Notes: generated by a model from the sequence alone, not told the origin. Positions 1 through 9,721 are shown, counted from the stretch's first letter. The stretch: 64,000 nucleotides of DNA from Acetobacter aceti (GCF_002005445.1 NZ_CP014692.1:3162501-3226500), one strand, 5' to 3'. Made by a program: numbers and translations.

Positions 1-150
1 GGCAGGATACCGGGAGGGTCAGGGTTTTCGCAGGCTTACGACCGTCTGGTGAAGCCCCGGAATATCACGACATGTGCCGTGTCCGATGGCGAAATCCTGA
101 TTTTAAGGAACGCATTGGCAAAAAACCCGCCAATGGTGTTTGTCGAGTAG
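1..150 (+). CDS. 3' end of a protein gene, family not recognised (partial)
   Basis: Frame 1 is open from the first base for 49 codons and ends with TAG at 148-150. The peptide (ending NPPMVFVE) has a mixed, protein-like composition. It converges on the next gene, with about 10 bp between the two stop codons. I do not recognise the family from this C-terminal tail. The call rests only on the open frame and the tidy convergent layout, so it could be chance. Confidence 0.4.
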   Translation, partial: GRIPGGSGFSQAYDRLVKPRNITTCAVSDGEILILRNALAKNPPMVFVE

Positions 151-160
151 ACACGTGTTT

Positions 161-721
161 TTATTCTGTCAAGTGATTTATCGCACGGATCGTCAGTTCT
201 GATGGCGGACTGTACGGAGCAGGCGTCAGAGCTGCCCTGAAACCCGTTTTTGTTAACCAATACTGTCCCGTAGAGACGTCAGGCGAAATTGCATTCAGCA
301 GTTGTGCATTCAGGGAGGCAGGTGTCAGGCGCGTTCTGATACTCCCTGACACCGTCTCCAGCCCGCATGACCCGTTGAAAATCATGACACGATCCGGAAA
401 AACAACCCTGAAAGAGCAGGAGGCGCTGCGCTCAGGCGTGGCAGGTGAGAGAATGCCATGAAGTGCGCCGACCCTGACCGGGCGCAGGGACGCGTCAAGC
501 TGGGCGAACTCACCTGTGAAGGACCGGGTGTCCGTATAATGAAACCCGACCAGAAGACGCATCGGCTCCGTGCCGGAAAGACCCCCGTACTGCTGCGGTT
601 CCGTCGTCATCCGGTTGAGAAAGCCTGTCGTCTCTTGCGGCTTTTCCGCGCCCCCCGCCAATGCGGGCGCGCTGGCAAGGATGCAGAAAACAAGAGCCGG
701 GAGAGTGAAAGATCTCAGCAT
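161..721 (-). CDS. Secreted hypothetical protein (186 aa)
   Basis: I start it at the ATG at 719-721 because the product then opens with a clean Sec signal peptide (MLRSFTLPALVFCILASAPALA), and a GGAG lies 10 nt upstream; a longer frame reaches 817 but would bury the signal inside. The mature part, about 160 residues, has no motif I recognise. It has two Cys residues (SCSF and GSCG) that could form a disulfide in the periplasm. It lies just downstream of the corA-like gene on the same strand, 17 bp away, so the two may be co-transcribed. Confidence 0.6.
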   Translation of the reverse strand: MLRSFTLPALVFCILASAPALAGGAEKPQETTGFLNRMTTEPQQYGGLSGTEPMRLLVGFHYTDTRSFTGEFAQLDASLRPVRVGALHGILSPATPERSASCSFRVVFPDRVMIFNGSCGLETVSGSIRTRLTPASLNAQLLNAISPDVSTGQYWLTKTGFRAALTPAPYSPPSELTIRAINHLTE

Positions 722-738
722 ATCGAGGTATCTCCGAC

Positions 739-1716
739 CTATCTGTTGTCTGTCTTGAGCCAGCCGATCCGCCAGAACCACAGAAGCGGCAGAATAACCG
801 AAACAACCATGGCGCACAGGGAATACCAGTATCCATAGGCCCAGCTTAATTCGGGAATATCCTTGAAGTTCATGCCGTATATACCGGCAATCAGTGTCGG
901 CGCGACGCCGATGAAGCTGACCACAGTCAGGATCTTCATGCCGTCATTCTGTTCTATGCTGATAAAGCCCAGGGCCGCATCGAGCAGAAACTGAATCTTG
1001 TTGGAAAGCTGGGAGACAAAGTCCGTCAGGGACGTGACATCGCGACTGACTGTGGCGAGCCTTGCGGCAAGACCGTTCGGCAGCGTGTGCTTGCGGTTCT
1101 CGCTGATGAAAATCGAAATCCGGTCAAGCCCAAGCAGACTGTCCCGGATCAGCGAACTGAAATCTTCCGCATGCCCCACCCGTCGCAGAATGGTGCGCTG
1201 CCAGGATGCGAGTCTCGTGCTGCCTTTGGGATCGTATCCTGCGAATACGTCCCTCGAGAGCTGATTCAGATTGAGCCCCACATGCTCAAGAACATCCGCC
1301 AGACGGTCCACAATACATTCGAGAATCATGACCAGACTGTCGTCGCTGCTGAAACTGGCCTTCGATTCCGCGACCTGGCGCGCCGCGTTGTCGAAGGAGG
1401 CGTAGTCCGAAAAACGGACCGTTACGAGCCAGTTGGGCGTCAGCACAAAACCGATCGGGGAAGAGTAAAGATCTGTCTCCGTGCGCCGCACCAGCGGTAG
1501 CGACATGTAAACAGCGTCATCATCGGTATGAAGTCTGGAAGAACTTTCAATCTCTTCCAGATCGCTGCGCTGTGGAATGACCTTGCCGGTCAGATGAGCG
1601 GCCAGATCGCGCTCCGTGTCCGTTGGATCAACCAGATCGAGCCAGACAGCGCCAGCGGCGTCCTTCTCCGTCCCGACCGCGCAGGCAGGTTGGCCGTTCC
1701 TGTGAGCCAGAAACAT
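739..1716 (-). CDS. corA: CorA-family magnesium/divalent cation channel
   Basis: CorA proteins are homopentameric inner-membrane channels for Mg2+, and also Co2+ or Ni2+. This 325-aa product has the usual layout: a soluble, mostly helical N-terminal domain of about 260 residues, then two C-terminal membrane helices. The GMN selectivity motif follows the first helix at residues 281-283 (IYGMNF). The C-terminal tail is short and basic (IGWLKTDNR). The start at 1716 is chosen over an upstream ATG because an AGGAG lies 9-10 nt before it. The length fits the family. The exact ion cannot be read from sequence, so magnesium is by family default. Confidence 0.9.
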   Translation of the reverse strand: MFLAHRNGQPACAVGTEKDAAGAVWLDLVDPTDTERDLAAHLTGKVIPQRSDLEEIESSSRLHTDDDAVYMSLPLVRRTETDLYSSPIGFVLTPNWLVTVRFSDYASFDNAARQVAESKASFSSDDSLVMILECIVDRLADVLEHVGLNLNQLSRDVFAGYDPKGSTRLASWQRTILRRVGHAEDFSSLIRDSLLGLDRISIFISENRKHTLPNGLAARLATVSRDVTSLTDFVSQLSNKIQFLLDAALGFISIEQNDGMKILTVVSFIGVAPTLIAGIYGMNFKDIPELSWAYGYWYSLCAMVVSVILPLLWFWRIGWLKTDNR

Positions 1717-1880
1717 GAAAACGCTCCTACGGTTAACCCAGTTGTGTGCGTTCTCGCAAAAAGCAGCGTCGGGAGCAAACGCCCGAACCACAGGGAAAGC
1801 GGATGCCGGACGCCATCGCCTCTACAGAAGCAATAGAAAAACGCGGAAACCCGACACTCCAGCAGAGGCTGTTAGCGCCG

Positions 1881-2876
1881 CTATCCACAGACAAACCAGA
1901 GGCGGAACAACACGCTTTCCGCGAAACCAACCCGTGTCAGTTGGGGAAAACGACGCAAAAGAAATAACCGGTGAAGGAAATTTCCCTTCAGTCCTTGCCG
2001 AATGACGACAAGAGAATCACCTGTTTCAGGCGTGAGGATGAAGCTGCGGGCAAGCAGCCAGTCGAGATTGGAACGAAAGATCGCCATGAAGGCTTTCGGC
2101 CCCCTGCGGAGAGCCGCCCTGCCACGCTTCAGCCAGGATGGCGCGGCGCCAATGGCGTTGGCGTTGTGCTGACGATAGAGCAGGGCCGGACGATTATCCG
2201 TGCAGACTACTCCTCCCGCCGTCACAACCGTCAGATAAACCCACCAGTCATGCAGGATAAGCGGAGGCGGAGGCTGCGTCGCCATGAGCAGATCAAAGGC
2301 TTTCCCGTTGAATACGACCGTGCATCCGGTGGCGATGTTCTGCGTCAGGGCTGAAAGGCGGCCGGAAGGCGCGGTCAGGAAAGGGGAGAGACCAATGGGT
2401 TGCAGAATATTGTTCGTGAGGATCTGCCGGGCACAATACAGGGCCGGCGTTCCTGCCGGGATATCTCCGAGAGCTACGACTGCGCGCCGCAGCTTGTCCG
2501 GGAGCCAGAGGTCATCCTGGTCCGCGAAGGCGACCATGGTGCCGGGCTGCACATGTTCCAGAAGACGACGGTAGGATTCGGCAATACCCAGGCAGGCCGA
2601 TGTTTCAGCGTCAACTTCCTGACAGCGTCCTGCGCCGCGATGAGCCGCGAAAGCGCGGACAATGGAGCGGGAAGCATCGGATGATCCATCATCCCGCCAG
2701 ACCAGTGTCCAGTTGCTGTAATTCTGCGCCAGAAAAGAATCGAGCTGTGTGTTCAGATAGGCTTCGCCATTGTGAACCGACAGCAGGATTGTCACTCCGG
2801 ACGCAGCGTTTCTCGCTCTTGAAGAAACAAGTCGGGGAACACGGGCCGGAGATGAGGCATCGTCGTCAGAAATCAT
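1881..2876 (-). CDS. Family 2 glycosyltransferase, rhamnosyltransferase-like
   Basis: A GT-A fold enzyme expected to transfer an activated sugar to a surface glycan at the cytoplasmic face of the membrane. The N-terminus carries the GT2 pattern: VTILLSVHNGEAYLNTQLDS at about residues 28-47, then RDDGSSD, then ADQDDLW, the metal-binding acidic motif in the form typical of rhamnosyltransferases. A later HDWW segment is also typical. It ends at 331 aa with a basic, partly hydrophobic C-terminus. It lies 30 bp downstream of rfbD on the same strand, so dTDP-rhamnose is the likely donor; that is inferred from context. Acceptor unknown. Confidence 0.85.
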   Translation of the reverse strand: MISDDDASSPARVPRLVSSRARNAASGVTILLSVHNGEAYLNTQLDSFLAQNYSNWTLVWRDDGSSDASRSIVRAFAAHRGAGRCQEVDAETSACLGIAESYRRLLEHVQPGTMVAFADQDDLWLPDKLRRAVVALGDIPAGTPALYCARQILTNNILQPIGLSPFLTAPSGRLSALTQNIATGCTVVFNGKAFDLLMATQPPPPLILHDWWVYLTVVTAGGVVCTDNRPALLYRQHNANAIGAAPSWLKRGRAALRRGPKAFMAIFRSNLDWLLARSFILTPETGDSLVVIRQGLKGNFLHRLFLLRRFPQLTRVGFAESVLFRLWFVCG

Positions 2877-2906
2877 GAAGATGCGCTCATCACCCGGCGA
2901 TGCCCG

Positions 2907-3812
2907 TCAGCCGGCCTTGTCGGAAAACAGCGTGTCGACCGTGCGCGTAACGCTCTGACGCCAGTCCGGCATCTTTACGCCGAACACGCTGTTCAGCTTG
3001 CTGTTATCCATGCGGGAATCAGCCGGACGCTTGGCCGGTGTCGGCCAGTCTTCCGTACGGATGGCTGAAACTTCCGGCATCTTCTGACCGTGACGTGCTG
3101 CGTTTTCAAGTGCCGCGACAGCCAGTTCATGCCATGTCGCTTCACCCGTACCACAGGCGTGGTAGATGCCGGCATACCCGTCTTTCCAGCCATCACGCTC
3201 GATAAGCGCGATGATGGAGAGGATCGCCTCAGCCAGATCGTCCGAACTGGTCGGATTGCCGCGCTGGTCGCCCACCACCTTCAGGACCGGATTCTTCGCG
3301 CCGGCATTGATCATCGTGCGGACGAAGTTCTTGCCGTGCGCGGAGTAAACCCATGAGGTGCGCAGGATGATGGCCTTCGGATCAGCCGCCAGAACCTTCT
3401 GCTCGCCCTCGGCCTTCGTGCGTCCATAGACAGTGTCCGGAGAAACCGGATCGCTCTCCAGATAAGGAGCCCCTTTGTCACCGGAAAACACGTAGTCCGT
3501 GGACACATGAAGGAAGGGGATGTTGCGGCTGGCGCACGCCGCAGCCAGCAGTGCCGGTCCCGTGCAGTTGGCGGCATCCGCACCGGCGACTTCCGTCTCG
3601 GCGAGGTCAACAGCCGTCCATGCCGCGGCGTTCACCACGGCGGCTGGCCTGTGCGCGTCAAGCACGGCTTCGATGGTTTCCGGCTTTGCGAAATCGAACT
3701 CGGGACGCCCGACGCGATCAATGCGCGGGCCGCCAAGATTGGCCAGAGAGGTGGCGAGCTGTCCGTTACCGCCCGTGACGAGGATCGGACCTTTGCTGGA
3801 GGTATCGGTCAT
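2907..3812 (-). CDS. rfbD: dTDP-4-dehydrorhamnose reductase
   Basis: Last step of dTDP-L-rhamnose synthesis: NAD(P)H-dependent reduction of dTDP-4-keto-L-rhamnose. The 301-aa product is a short-chain reductase with the glycine-rich nucleotide motif TGGNGQLA near residue 15, the STDYVFSG segment, and the catalytic YxxxK as YGRTK. The start at 3812 is fixed by an ATGA overlap with the rfbC stop codon, which implies translational coupling; the five codons upstream of it would lie inside rfbC. Third enzyme of the local set in reading order B-A-C-D, and directly followed by the glycosyltransferase. Confidence 0.95.
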   Translation of the reverse strand: MTDTSSKGPILVTGGNGQLATSLANLGGPRIDRVGRPEFDFAKPETIEAVLDAHRPAAVVNAAAWTAVDLAETEVAGADAANCTGPALLAAACASRNIPFLHVSTDYVFSGDKGAPYLESDPVSPDTVYGRTKAEGEQKVLAADPKAIILRTSWVYSAHGKNFVRTMINAGAKNPVLKVVGDQRGNPTSSDDLAEAILSIIALIERDGWKDGYAGIYHACGTGEATWHELAVAALENAARHGQKMPEVSAIRTEDWPTPAKRPADSRMDNSKLNSVFGVKMPDWRQSVTRTVDTLFSDKAG

Positions 3813-4369
3813 TTGTATTCGAACCACCCTTTGGCTGCGGAAAATTCCGGCGCTTCCAGATCCTTGTCGGACAGCACGGCTTCTTCCGGCTTGATCGGCC
3901 AGTCGATCGCCAGTTCCCTGCTGTTCCAGATCACCGCACGCTCGGACGCCTTGTCATACAGGCCTGTGCATTTGTACTGCACCTCTGCGTTTTCCGTCAG
4001 AGTGCAGAAACCATGCAGGAAGCCGGGCGGAATCCAGAGCTGTGACCAGTTCTCTTCGGACAATTCGGCAGCAACCCATTTGCCGTAGGTCGGGGAGCCT
4101 GTGCGGGCGTCGATGGCGACATCCCAGATCGCGCCCTTGGTGCAGCGCACGAGCTTGCCCTGTGCGTGCGGGTCGAGCTGGCAGTGCAGGCCACGCACGA
4201 CGCCTTTCTGGCGCGACAGGCTCTGATTGTCCTGCACGAAGGGAAGCGTGATTCCGGCCTCCTTCATGCGGTCAACATTGTAGGTTTCGGAGAAGAACCC
4301 GCGATTGTCAGAGAATCGCGGCGGTGTGACGAGAATGACGTCGGGAATAGCCAGGCGCTCGACCTTCAT
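3809..4369 (-). CDS. rfbC: dTDP-4-dehydrorhamnose 3,5-epimerase
   Basis: Epimerises dTDP-4-keto-6-deoxyglucose at C3 and C5. The product is a cupin of 186 aa, normal for RmlC. Signature segments are visible: FSDNRGFF, FVQDNQSLS, VVRGLHCQ (with the active-site His), and WIPPGFLHGF. The start at 4369 has a GGAG 8 nt upstream; the longer open frame to 4420 adds only unlikely residues. It overlaps rfbD by 4 bp and is separated from rfbA by 113 bp that hold a possible hairpin, the only break in this otherwise tight operon. Confidence 0.95.
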   Translation of the reverse strand: MKVERLAIPDVILVTPPRFSDNRGFFSETYNVDRMKEAGITLPFVQDNQSLSRQKGVVRGLHCQLDPHAQGKLVRCTKGAIWDVAIDARTGSPTYGKWVAAELSEENWSQLWIPPGFLHGFCTLTENAEVQYKCTGLYDKASERAVIWNSRELAIDWPIKPEEAVLSDKDLEAPEFSAAKGWFEYK

Positions 4370-4438
4370 AGACTCTACTCCATAAAAAACGGGCCATGAC
4401 GACCCCTCTGAAACAAGCAAGGCACCGCAGCGGTGAAC

Positions 4439-4474
4439 CTTCCCCCCCTGTCCGTCTGCCGGGCAAGGGGGAAG
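4439..4474 (-). other. Possible hairpin between rfbA and rfbC
   Basis: Arms CTTCCCCC (4439-4446) and GGGGGAAG (4467-4474) can pair around a 20-nt loop in the 113-bp rfbA-rfbC gap. There is no U-tract, so it is not a clear terminator. It could adjust expression or RNA stability between the two genes. Function is speculative. Confidence 0.3.
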
Positions 4475-4482
4475 CAGGAGTT

Positions 4483-5391
4483 TCAGCCCTGCTGGCCGTG
4501 GTCAGCCAGTTCTTTCAGCACACGACCAAGTTCGGTCTTGCCCATTTTCGCCGCGTGATCCCGAAGCTGGTCCGCAGTGATGTACCCCATGCGGAAGGCC
4601 ACCTCTCCCGGCGAGCCGACAAGCATGCCCTGACGCGCCTGAATCGTGTGGACGAACTGACCGGCCTGCATGAGGCTCTCGGGAAGTCCGGCGTCCAGCC
4701 ACGCGCAGCCGCGCCCCAGACGATCGACCTGCAAGGTGCCTTCCTCAAGGTAGAAACGGTTGAGGTCGGTGATTTCCAGTTCGCCACGCGGGGACGGCTT
4801 CACCTTGCGGGCAAAGTCATACACACGGTCATCGTAGAAATAGAGGCCGGTGATGGCCCAGTTCGAAGCGGGCTCGGCGGGTTTCTCTTCAACCGTGAGA
4901 GCCTTGCCGGTCTCATCAAAGCTGACCACACCATAGCGTTCCGGGTCACGGACCTGATAGGCGAACACGGTCGCGCCCTTCTCGATCTTTCCAGCCTTCT
5001 GGAGCAGCGCGGACAGATGATCGGCGAAGATCAGGTTGTCACCAAGCACCAGGGCGCATGGGCTGCCTTTCAGCCACTCACCCGCGATCAGGAAAGCCTG
5101 CGCGATGCCGTCAGGTGTCGGCTGCTCACGATATTCGAAGCGGACACCGAACTGTGAGCCGTCGCCGAGCAGACGCTTGAACTGCGGCAGATCGGCAGGC
5201 GTGGAGATGATCATGATGTCCCGGATGCCGGCGAGCATGAGCGTCGTCAGCGGGTAGTAGATCATCGGCTTGTCGTAGACCGGCAGCAACTGCTTGCTGG
5301 CGGCGAGTGTCATCGGATACAGGCGCGTGCCTGAACCTCCGGCCAACAGAATACCCTTCATGTTGGTCTCGACTGGTGGTGCTTTAGTCAT
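4483..5391 (-). CDS. rfbA: Glucose-1-phosphate thymidylyltransferase
   Basis: First committed step: glucose-1-phosphate plus dTTP to dTDP-glucose. The 302-aa product has the nucleotidyltransferase signature GGSGTRLYP near residue 18 followed by [16 protein letters not shown], and the EEKP sugar-binding segment further on. I use the ATG at 5391, with GGAAG about 8 nt upstream. An internal ATG at 5361 would give MKGILLAGG, also a plausible family start, but has a poorer ribosome site. It lies 21 bp after rfbB. Length matches RmlA. Confidence 0.95.
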   Translation of the reverse strand: MTKAPPVETNMKGILLAGGSGTRLYPMTLAASKQLLPVYDKPMIYYPLTTLMLAGIRDIMIISTPADLPQFKRLLGDGSQFGVRFEYREQPTPDGIAQAFLIAGEWLKGSPCALVLGDNLIFADHLSALLQKAGKIEKGATVFAYQVRDPERYGVVSFDETGKALTVEEKPAEPASNWAITGLYFYDDRVYDFARKVKPSPRGELEITDLNRFYLEEGTLQVDRLGRGCAWLDAGLPESLMQAGQFVHTIQARQGMLVGSPGEVAFRMGYITADQLRDHAAKMGKTELGRVLKELADHGQQG

Positions 5392-5412
5392 GATTATGCG
5401 CTTCCGGAGGGT

Positions 5413-6471
5413 TTATTTCTTGGCCTGACCGAGACGTTCGCCAGTATAGCGACGTGAACGGATGGATTCCCACCAGTCACGATTATCGAGATACCACTGG
5501 ATGGTCCGACGGATACCTGACTCGAAGTTGTGCCTGGCTTTCCAGCCCAGTTCGGTCTCCGCATGGGTCGCATCGATTTCGTATTTGAAATCATGTCCGG
5601 GACGGTCGGTGACGAAACGGATAAGACGCTCGCGCGGACCAGCCGGATCAGGCAGAAGTTCGTCCAGAACCGAGCAGATCGTCTTCACGACCTCAAGGTT
5701 CGTGCGCGGCTGGCGGGCGCCGATGGCGTAGGTCTCGCCCGGCTTGCCGACTTCAACCGCCTTGACCAGCGCTTCCGCGTGATCTTCCACGAACAGCCAG
5801 TCACGAACGTTCTCGCCCTTGCCGTAGACCGGCAGTTCCTTGCCTTCGATGGCGTTGATGGTGACCAGCGGGATCAGTTTTTCCGGGAAATGCCAGATGC
5901 CGTAATTATTGGTCGTGTTGGTCACGAAGGTCGGCAGGCCATAGGTATGATACCAGGCGCGGACCAGATGATCGGAAGAGGCTTTCGAAGCGGAATACGG
6001 GCTGCGTGGATCGTAGGGCGTGGTCTCGGTGAACGGAGGATCGTCCAGCTCCAGCGCGCCAAAGACTTCGTCAGTGGAGATGTGGTGGAACCGGAACGCC
6101 TTGCGGGCAGCTTCGTCCAGTGTCTGCCAGTAGGTGCGGGTGGCTTCAAGCAGCGTATAGGTTCCGACCACGTTGGTCTGGATGAACACGCCGGGACCAT
6201 CGATGGAGCGATCCACGTGGCTTTCAGCAGCCAGATGCATGACAGCGTCGGGACGGAACTCCTCGAACAGCTTCGCCAGCGCCGGGCCATCCGTGATGTT
6301 GACCTGTGCGAACTGGTAACGATCTGACGACGCGACGGCCGCCACCGTTTCCGGTGACGCGGCGTAAGTCATGCAGTCCACATTGAGCACCGAGTGTTCG
6401 GTAGCGCCGATAATATGGCGCACAACAGCGGATCCGATAAATCCACATCCGCCAGTGAGAAGAATACGCAT
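5413..6471 (-). CDS. rfbB: dTDP-glucose 4,6-dehydratase
   Basis: Converts dTDP-glucose to dTDP-4-keto-6-deoxyglucose with bound NAD+. The 352-aa product is an extended short-chain dehydrogenase: Rossmann motif GGCGFIG at residues 7-13, [10 protein letters not shown], the STDEVFG segment with catalytic Asp-Glu, and YSASKA with catalytic Tyr and Lys. The ATG at 6471 is preceded by an in-frame TTG; I prefer the ATG, with GGGA 7 nt upstream. It is the first gene of the leftward rhamnose operon. A 179-bp divergent region separates it from the PLP-protein gene. Confidence 0.95.
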   Translation of the reverse strand: MRILLTGGCGFIGSAVVRHIIGATEHSVLNVDCMTYAASPETVAAVASSDRYQFAQVNITDGPALAKLFEEFRPDAVMHLAAESHVDRSIDGPGVFIQTNVVGTYTLLEATRTYWQTLDEAARKAFRFHHISTDEVFGALELDDPPFTETTPYDPRSPYSASKASSDHLVRAWYHTYGLPTFVTNTTNNYGIWHFPEKLIPLVTINAIEGKELPVYGKGENVRDWLFVEDHAEALVKAVEVGKPGETYAIGARQPRTNLEVVKTICSVLDELLPDPAGPRERLIRFVTDRPGHDFKYEIDATHAETELGWKARHNFESGIRRTIQWYLDNRDWWESIRSRRYTGERLGQAKK

Positions 6472-6650
6472 CAAATCATCCCGTTTCGAGTGCCTTCCAT
6501 AAGGGCACTACAGCCTATAGCGAAGGCTGGCCGGTACCGCCAGCACGTCACGTCACGCATCTGTTACAACAGGCGACACACCTGAGTATCGAATTAACCA
6601 TACTTATGGCACTCTTGATGTTCATTTAACGGCAACAGGATGCTCTCATA

Positions 6651-8828
6651 TTGGCACAGTCGTCCGCCCTCGCAGTTTTTCACTTCCTGAAACGGCCTGA
6701 TCTTCGTTGTGTGGCGGAAGAAACACGTGCCGCGATTGTGGCGGGACGTTGCGCTTCCACCTTCGATATCAGCGGAAATACACCGGACAGGATGCGGCTT
6801 GTCTTCCCGGACAGAACCCTTCAGGCCGGACCGGCCTGGACCATCCGGCATGGTCTGGAACTGTCACTTCTGCTTGAGGGACTCCTGACCCAGGAGACCG
6901 GCCAGCCCTCTCTGCCGCTTCTGCTGAGGGCCAGTTTTGCCGCCGCTCGAACCGCGGCACTGTTCGAAGCGCTCGATGAAGGGTCTGGGCAGGGTCTGCC
7001 CTCGCCTGAAGGGCTCCTCCTCATGAAAGGCGACGAGCCGCCACCATCATCTGTTCTCATGCGGATATGGAAAACGCTGGAAACCCATCTCCCTGCCGGG
7101 ATGAAAAGCGCCACGACACCATCCCTCCCGTTATTTGAGGCTGTTTTCTCGTGGCTGACAAAAGTATGGGCGCTCATCGGACCGCTGGAAGTCCTGATGG
7201 CGTCCGGAGGCGATGCGCGACTCCAGCTTGATCCCCGTAGCGGCCTCAACCATTACGGCTGCTCGCACCGGCCTCGCCCCTGGGCTGCGACTTTTGCCTC
7301 GTCCACGGCTTCTTCCGTTTCAGAGCGCGGCTTTGCGGCGGCGGAGCGAGTCCGGATTCAGTTGCAAAGGGCCCTGCTATACGACTGTAGCCATTCAACG
7401 CTTCTTGAAACGGCACGTAACGTGCGTAACAGGCTGGCTCGATATTATGGCCTGCCCGACGGCGAGCGTGTCATTCTCGCGCCATCTGGAACCGACTGCG
7501 AACTGGCGGCGCTCGCGATCGCGGAAATGAATCCGGCACACAAGCCGGTCACCAACATCCTCATCGCTCCTGAAGAAACCGGCCGGGGCGTTCCGCTGGC
7601 CGCCGCAGGCTGCCACTTCGCCACAGACACGGCGCATAGTCCGCATGTTCCTCGCGGCAACTGCATCGAAGGCTTCGGCTCCATCGCCGCGGATGCGGTT
7701 GAGGAAGTCCGGCTGCGGAATCCGGACGGAAGCGAAGTGGACGAAGCCATTCTGACAGAAGAGTGCCGGACTCATGTGGAGCGGGCGACCCGGGCAGGTC
7801 GTCATGTGCTCCTGCACCAGCTGGACCTCTCCAAAACCGGCCTTCTGGCTCCCAATGAGACGGCACTGGAGGCTTTTTCCAAAAAGTTCGGGCAGGATTG
7901 CGATATCGTGGTCGATGCCTGTCAGGCGCGCCTGATGCCCTCCCGCATCGGCGGGTGGGTCCAGGCCGGACGCGCCGTCATGGTCACGGGATCAAAATTC
8001 TTCACGGGACCGCCTTTCTGCGGGGCCCTTCTCCTGCCCGAGGCCTGGCGGTCACGACTTGATCACGGTGTTTTACCCGCCGGCCTGAAAGCCTACGCAG
8101 GCTGCGGTGAGTGGCCTGAGTGCGCAGCCACCCATAATCTGTCAGAGGCTGTGAATCACGGCCTCATTCTACGCTGGACCGCGGCTCTGGCTGAAATGGA
8201 AGCGCTCGCTTCCGTTCCACCGCTGGAGACACGCTGGCGTCTTGAGCGTTTTCTGTCGGGCGTCAGGGAGGCCATGGCGCAATGCCCGGACATTCTGCTG
8301 CTGGACACGCCGACGCCTGTGCGGGCTGTCCTGCCGGAGTCCTGGGATGACATGACCACCATCCTCAGCTTTCTGGTTCGCGCTCCGGACAGCAACGACA
8401 CCGACGCCTTCATCCCGCTTGAGCTTGAGAAAACCCGTCTCCTCTATCACTGGCTGAACGCTGACCTCAGACCGGTTTTCCGTCCCGATGAACCGGAGCG
8501 CGAAAGCGTCGTAGCCGGCCTGCTCTGTCATATTGGCCAGCCTGTTGCGATGCCCAGCAAGGCTCTGAAGGGAGATATGGCTGGCGCCCTGAGAATTTCA
8601 GCCGGGGCCCGGCTGGTCTCCGGTGAGCCGATTCACGCAGAGTTGAGCACGGAAGTGCGTCTGGCGCGTGAAATTGCCGACGCCCGCCTGATTCTCGCAA
8701 AAATTTCCCTGATTTGTCATCACTGGGAACGCATTGCGCGGTATGACCCGCTACCGACTTACGCGCCCGCCACCCTGTCCGTTCCAGCTCCGGAGCGCAG
8801 CCTGTCACAACAGAATGGAGAGAAATGA
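6651..8828 (+). CDS. Large PLP-fold (type I) protein of unknown reaction, 725 aa
   Basis: About residues 240-530 look like a fold-type-I PLP enzyme of the aminotransferase class V/decarboxylase kind: VILAPSGTDCELAAL near 275, VVDACQ with a likely cofactor-binding Asp422, and VTGSKFFTGPPFCG with Lys449 as the expected Schiff-base lysine. The first 230 and last 190 residues match nothing I recognise, and the total is much longer than ordinary aminotransferases (about 400 aa). The start is a TTG at 6651, since the next in-frame ATG is about 47 codons in. The stop overlaps the start of the phosphatase gene (ATGATGA-type), so the two are probably made together. The substrate is unknown. Confidence 0.7.
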   Translation: MAQSSALAVFHFLKRPDLRCVAEETRAAIVAGRCASTFDISGNTPDRMRLVFPDRTLQAGPAWTIRHGLELSLLLEGLLTQETGQPSLPLLLRASFAAARTAALFEALDEGSGQGLPSPEGLLLMKGDEPPPSSVLMRIWKTLETHLPAGMKSATTPSLPLFEAVFSWLTKVWALIGPLEVLMASGGDARLQLDPRSGLNHYGCSHRPRPWAATFASSTASSVSERGFAAAERVRIQLQRALLYDCSHSTLLETARNVRNRLARYYGLPDGERVILAPSGTDCELAALAIAEMNPAHKPVTNILIAPEETGRGVPLAAAGCHFATDTAHSPHVPRGNCIEGFGSIAADAVEEVRLRNPDGSEVDEAILTEECRTHVERATRAGRHVLLHQLDLSKTGLLAPNETALEAFSKKFGQDCDIVVDACQARLMPSRIGGWVQAGRAVMVTGSKFFTGPPFCGALLLPEAWRSRLDHGVLPAGLKAYAGCGEWPECAATHNLSEAVNHGLILRWTAALAEMEALASVPPLETRWRLERFLSGVREAMAQCPDILLLDTPTPVRAVLPESWDDMTTILSFLVRAPDSNDTDAFIPLELEKTRLLYHWLNADLRPVFRPDEPERESVVAGLLCHIGQPVAMPSKALKGDMAGALRISAGARLVSGEPIHAELSTEVRLAREIADARLILAKISLICHHWERIARYDPLPTYAPATLSVPAPERSLSQQNGEK

Positions 8829-9526
8829 TGGCTTCAGCCGTCCCGGCCGCGTGCCCTGAAGAGCAGAAAAATCAGGGAAACTTCCTTGATGCGCCCCGGC
8901 TTGAAAGAGGTGTCACCCGTTTCTGGCTGATCCGGCACGCTCTCGTGGAACAGAATGCGCGCGCCATGATGTATGGCACGATGGATGTGCCCCTCTGTCC
9001 GGACAGCCTTGTTGCGCAGCAGCCCATGTATGAGGCCCTGGCCCGGCGTCTGCCTTCTGATGCATCGTGGTTCATCACTCCCCTCTCCCGCACCCGTCGC
9101 ACGGCGGAAGCCATTCAGAATGCGGGATATGGCGAGAGGAGCGTGACTGTCGAGCCGGGTTTTCTGGAGCAGGAACTGGGGGAATGGCAGGGCCTGCCGC
9201 ACGCCGAGTTCCCGAAGCGGCTTGAGCGTGCGCCCCATTACTTCTGGCCCCTTTCGGGCGAGGAACGACCGCCGGGCGGAGAAAGCATGGTCGATGTCTG
9301 CCAGCGTGTCGGCCATACGCTGAGCACGCTGGCGGTCCGTCATGCGAAACGGGATATGGTCGTCGTGAGCCATGGCGGCGCCATCAGGGCCGCGCTGGCG
9401 CATGCGCTCAGGATTGACGCTGACACCGCCCTGCATTTCTCGATCCAGAATCTTTCGCTCACGATTCTTGAATGCCATGACGGAGTCTGGCGGGTCGTGA
9501 CCGCAAACGAACTGCCGGGGATCTGA
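8825..9526 (+). CDS. Histidine phosphatase family protein
   Basis: A phosphoglycerate-mutase-like phosphatase: catalytic His38 in LIRHALVEQ (RHA in place of the usual RHG), then SRTRRTAEA, ELGEWQG, PPGGES, and the second catalytic His in VVSHGGAIRAAL. Length 233 aa, of which about 28 N-terminal residues precede the domain. The order of motifs resembles alpha-ribazole phosphatase (CobC) and related small-molecule phosphatases, but no cobalamin gene is nearby. It starts inside the stop of the PLP-protein gene, which suggests that the two act in one pathway on a phosphorylated metabolite. That link is an inference. Confidence 0.85.
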   Translation: MMASAVPAACPEEQKNQGNFLDAPRLERGVTRFWLIRHALVEQNARAMMYGTMDVPLCPDSLVAQQPMYEALARRLPSDASWFITPLSRTRRTAEAIQNAGYGERSVTVEPGFLEQELGEWQGLPHAEFPKRLERAPHYFWPLSGEERPPGGESMVDVCQRVGHTLSTLAVRHAKRDMVVVSHGGAIRAALAHALRIDADTALHFSIQNLSLTILECHDGVWRVVTANELPGI

Positions 9527-9646
9527 CCGGTTTTTATTGCTCTACCGCCACCGACGTTTCACTGAAGAAAAAATTACGCGGAATCTGCACTGAAGGGCTT
9601 GCACAGCGTGGAAGCCTGCTTTAAATCACCGCTCATCGCAGACGAA

Positions 9647-9721
9647 GCGGGCGTAGCTCAGGGGTAGAGCACAACCTTGCCAAGGTTGGGGTCGTGGGTT
9701 CGAATCCCATCGCCCGCTCCA
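9647..9721 (+). tRNA. tRNA-Gly (anticodon GCC)
   Basis: A full cloverleaf can be drawn: acceptor arms GCGGGCG (9647-9653) and CGCCCGC (9711-9717), the GTAGCTCAGGGGTAGAGC D-arm, anticodon loop with GCC in CCTTGCCAAGG, the GGTTCGAAT T-loop, discriminator T and an encoded CCA. It is the integration target of the island; the 3' part from 9677 is repeated at 57483-57528. Confidence 0.97.

Noticed and set aside
9658..9721. Open frame over tRNA-Gly giving the peptide GIRTHDPNLGKVVLYP
   Set aside because: This is the well-known false translation of the antisense strand of a tRNA gene. Only the far upstream part, near 9966, was kept as a doubtful remnant.
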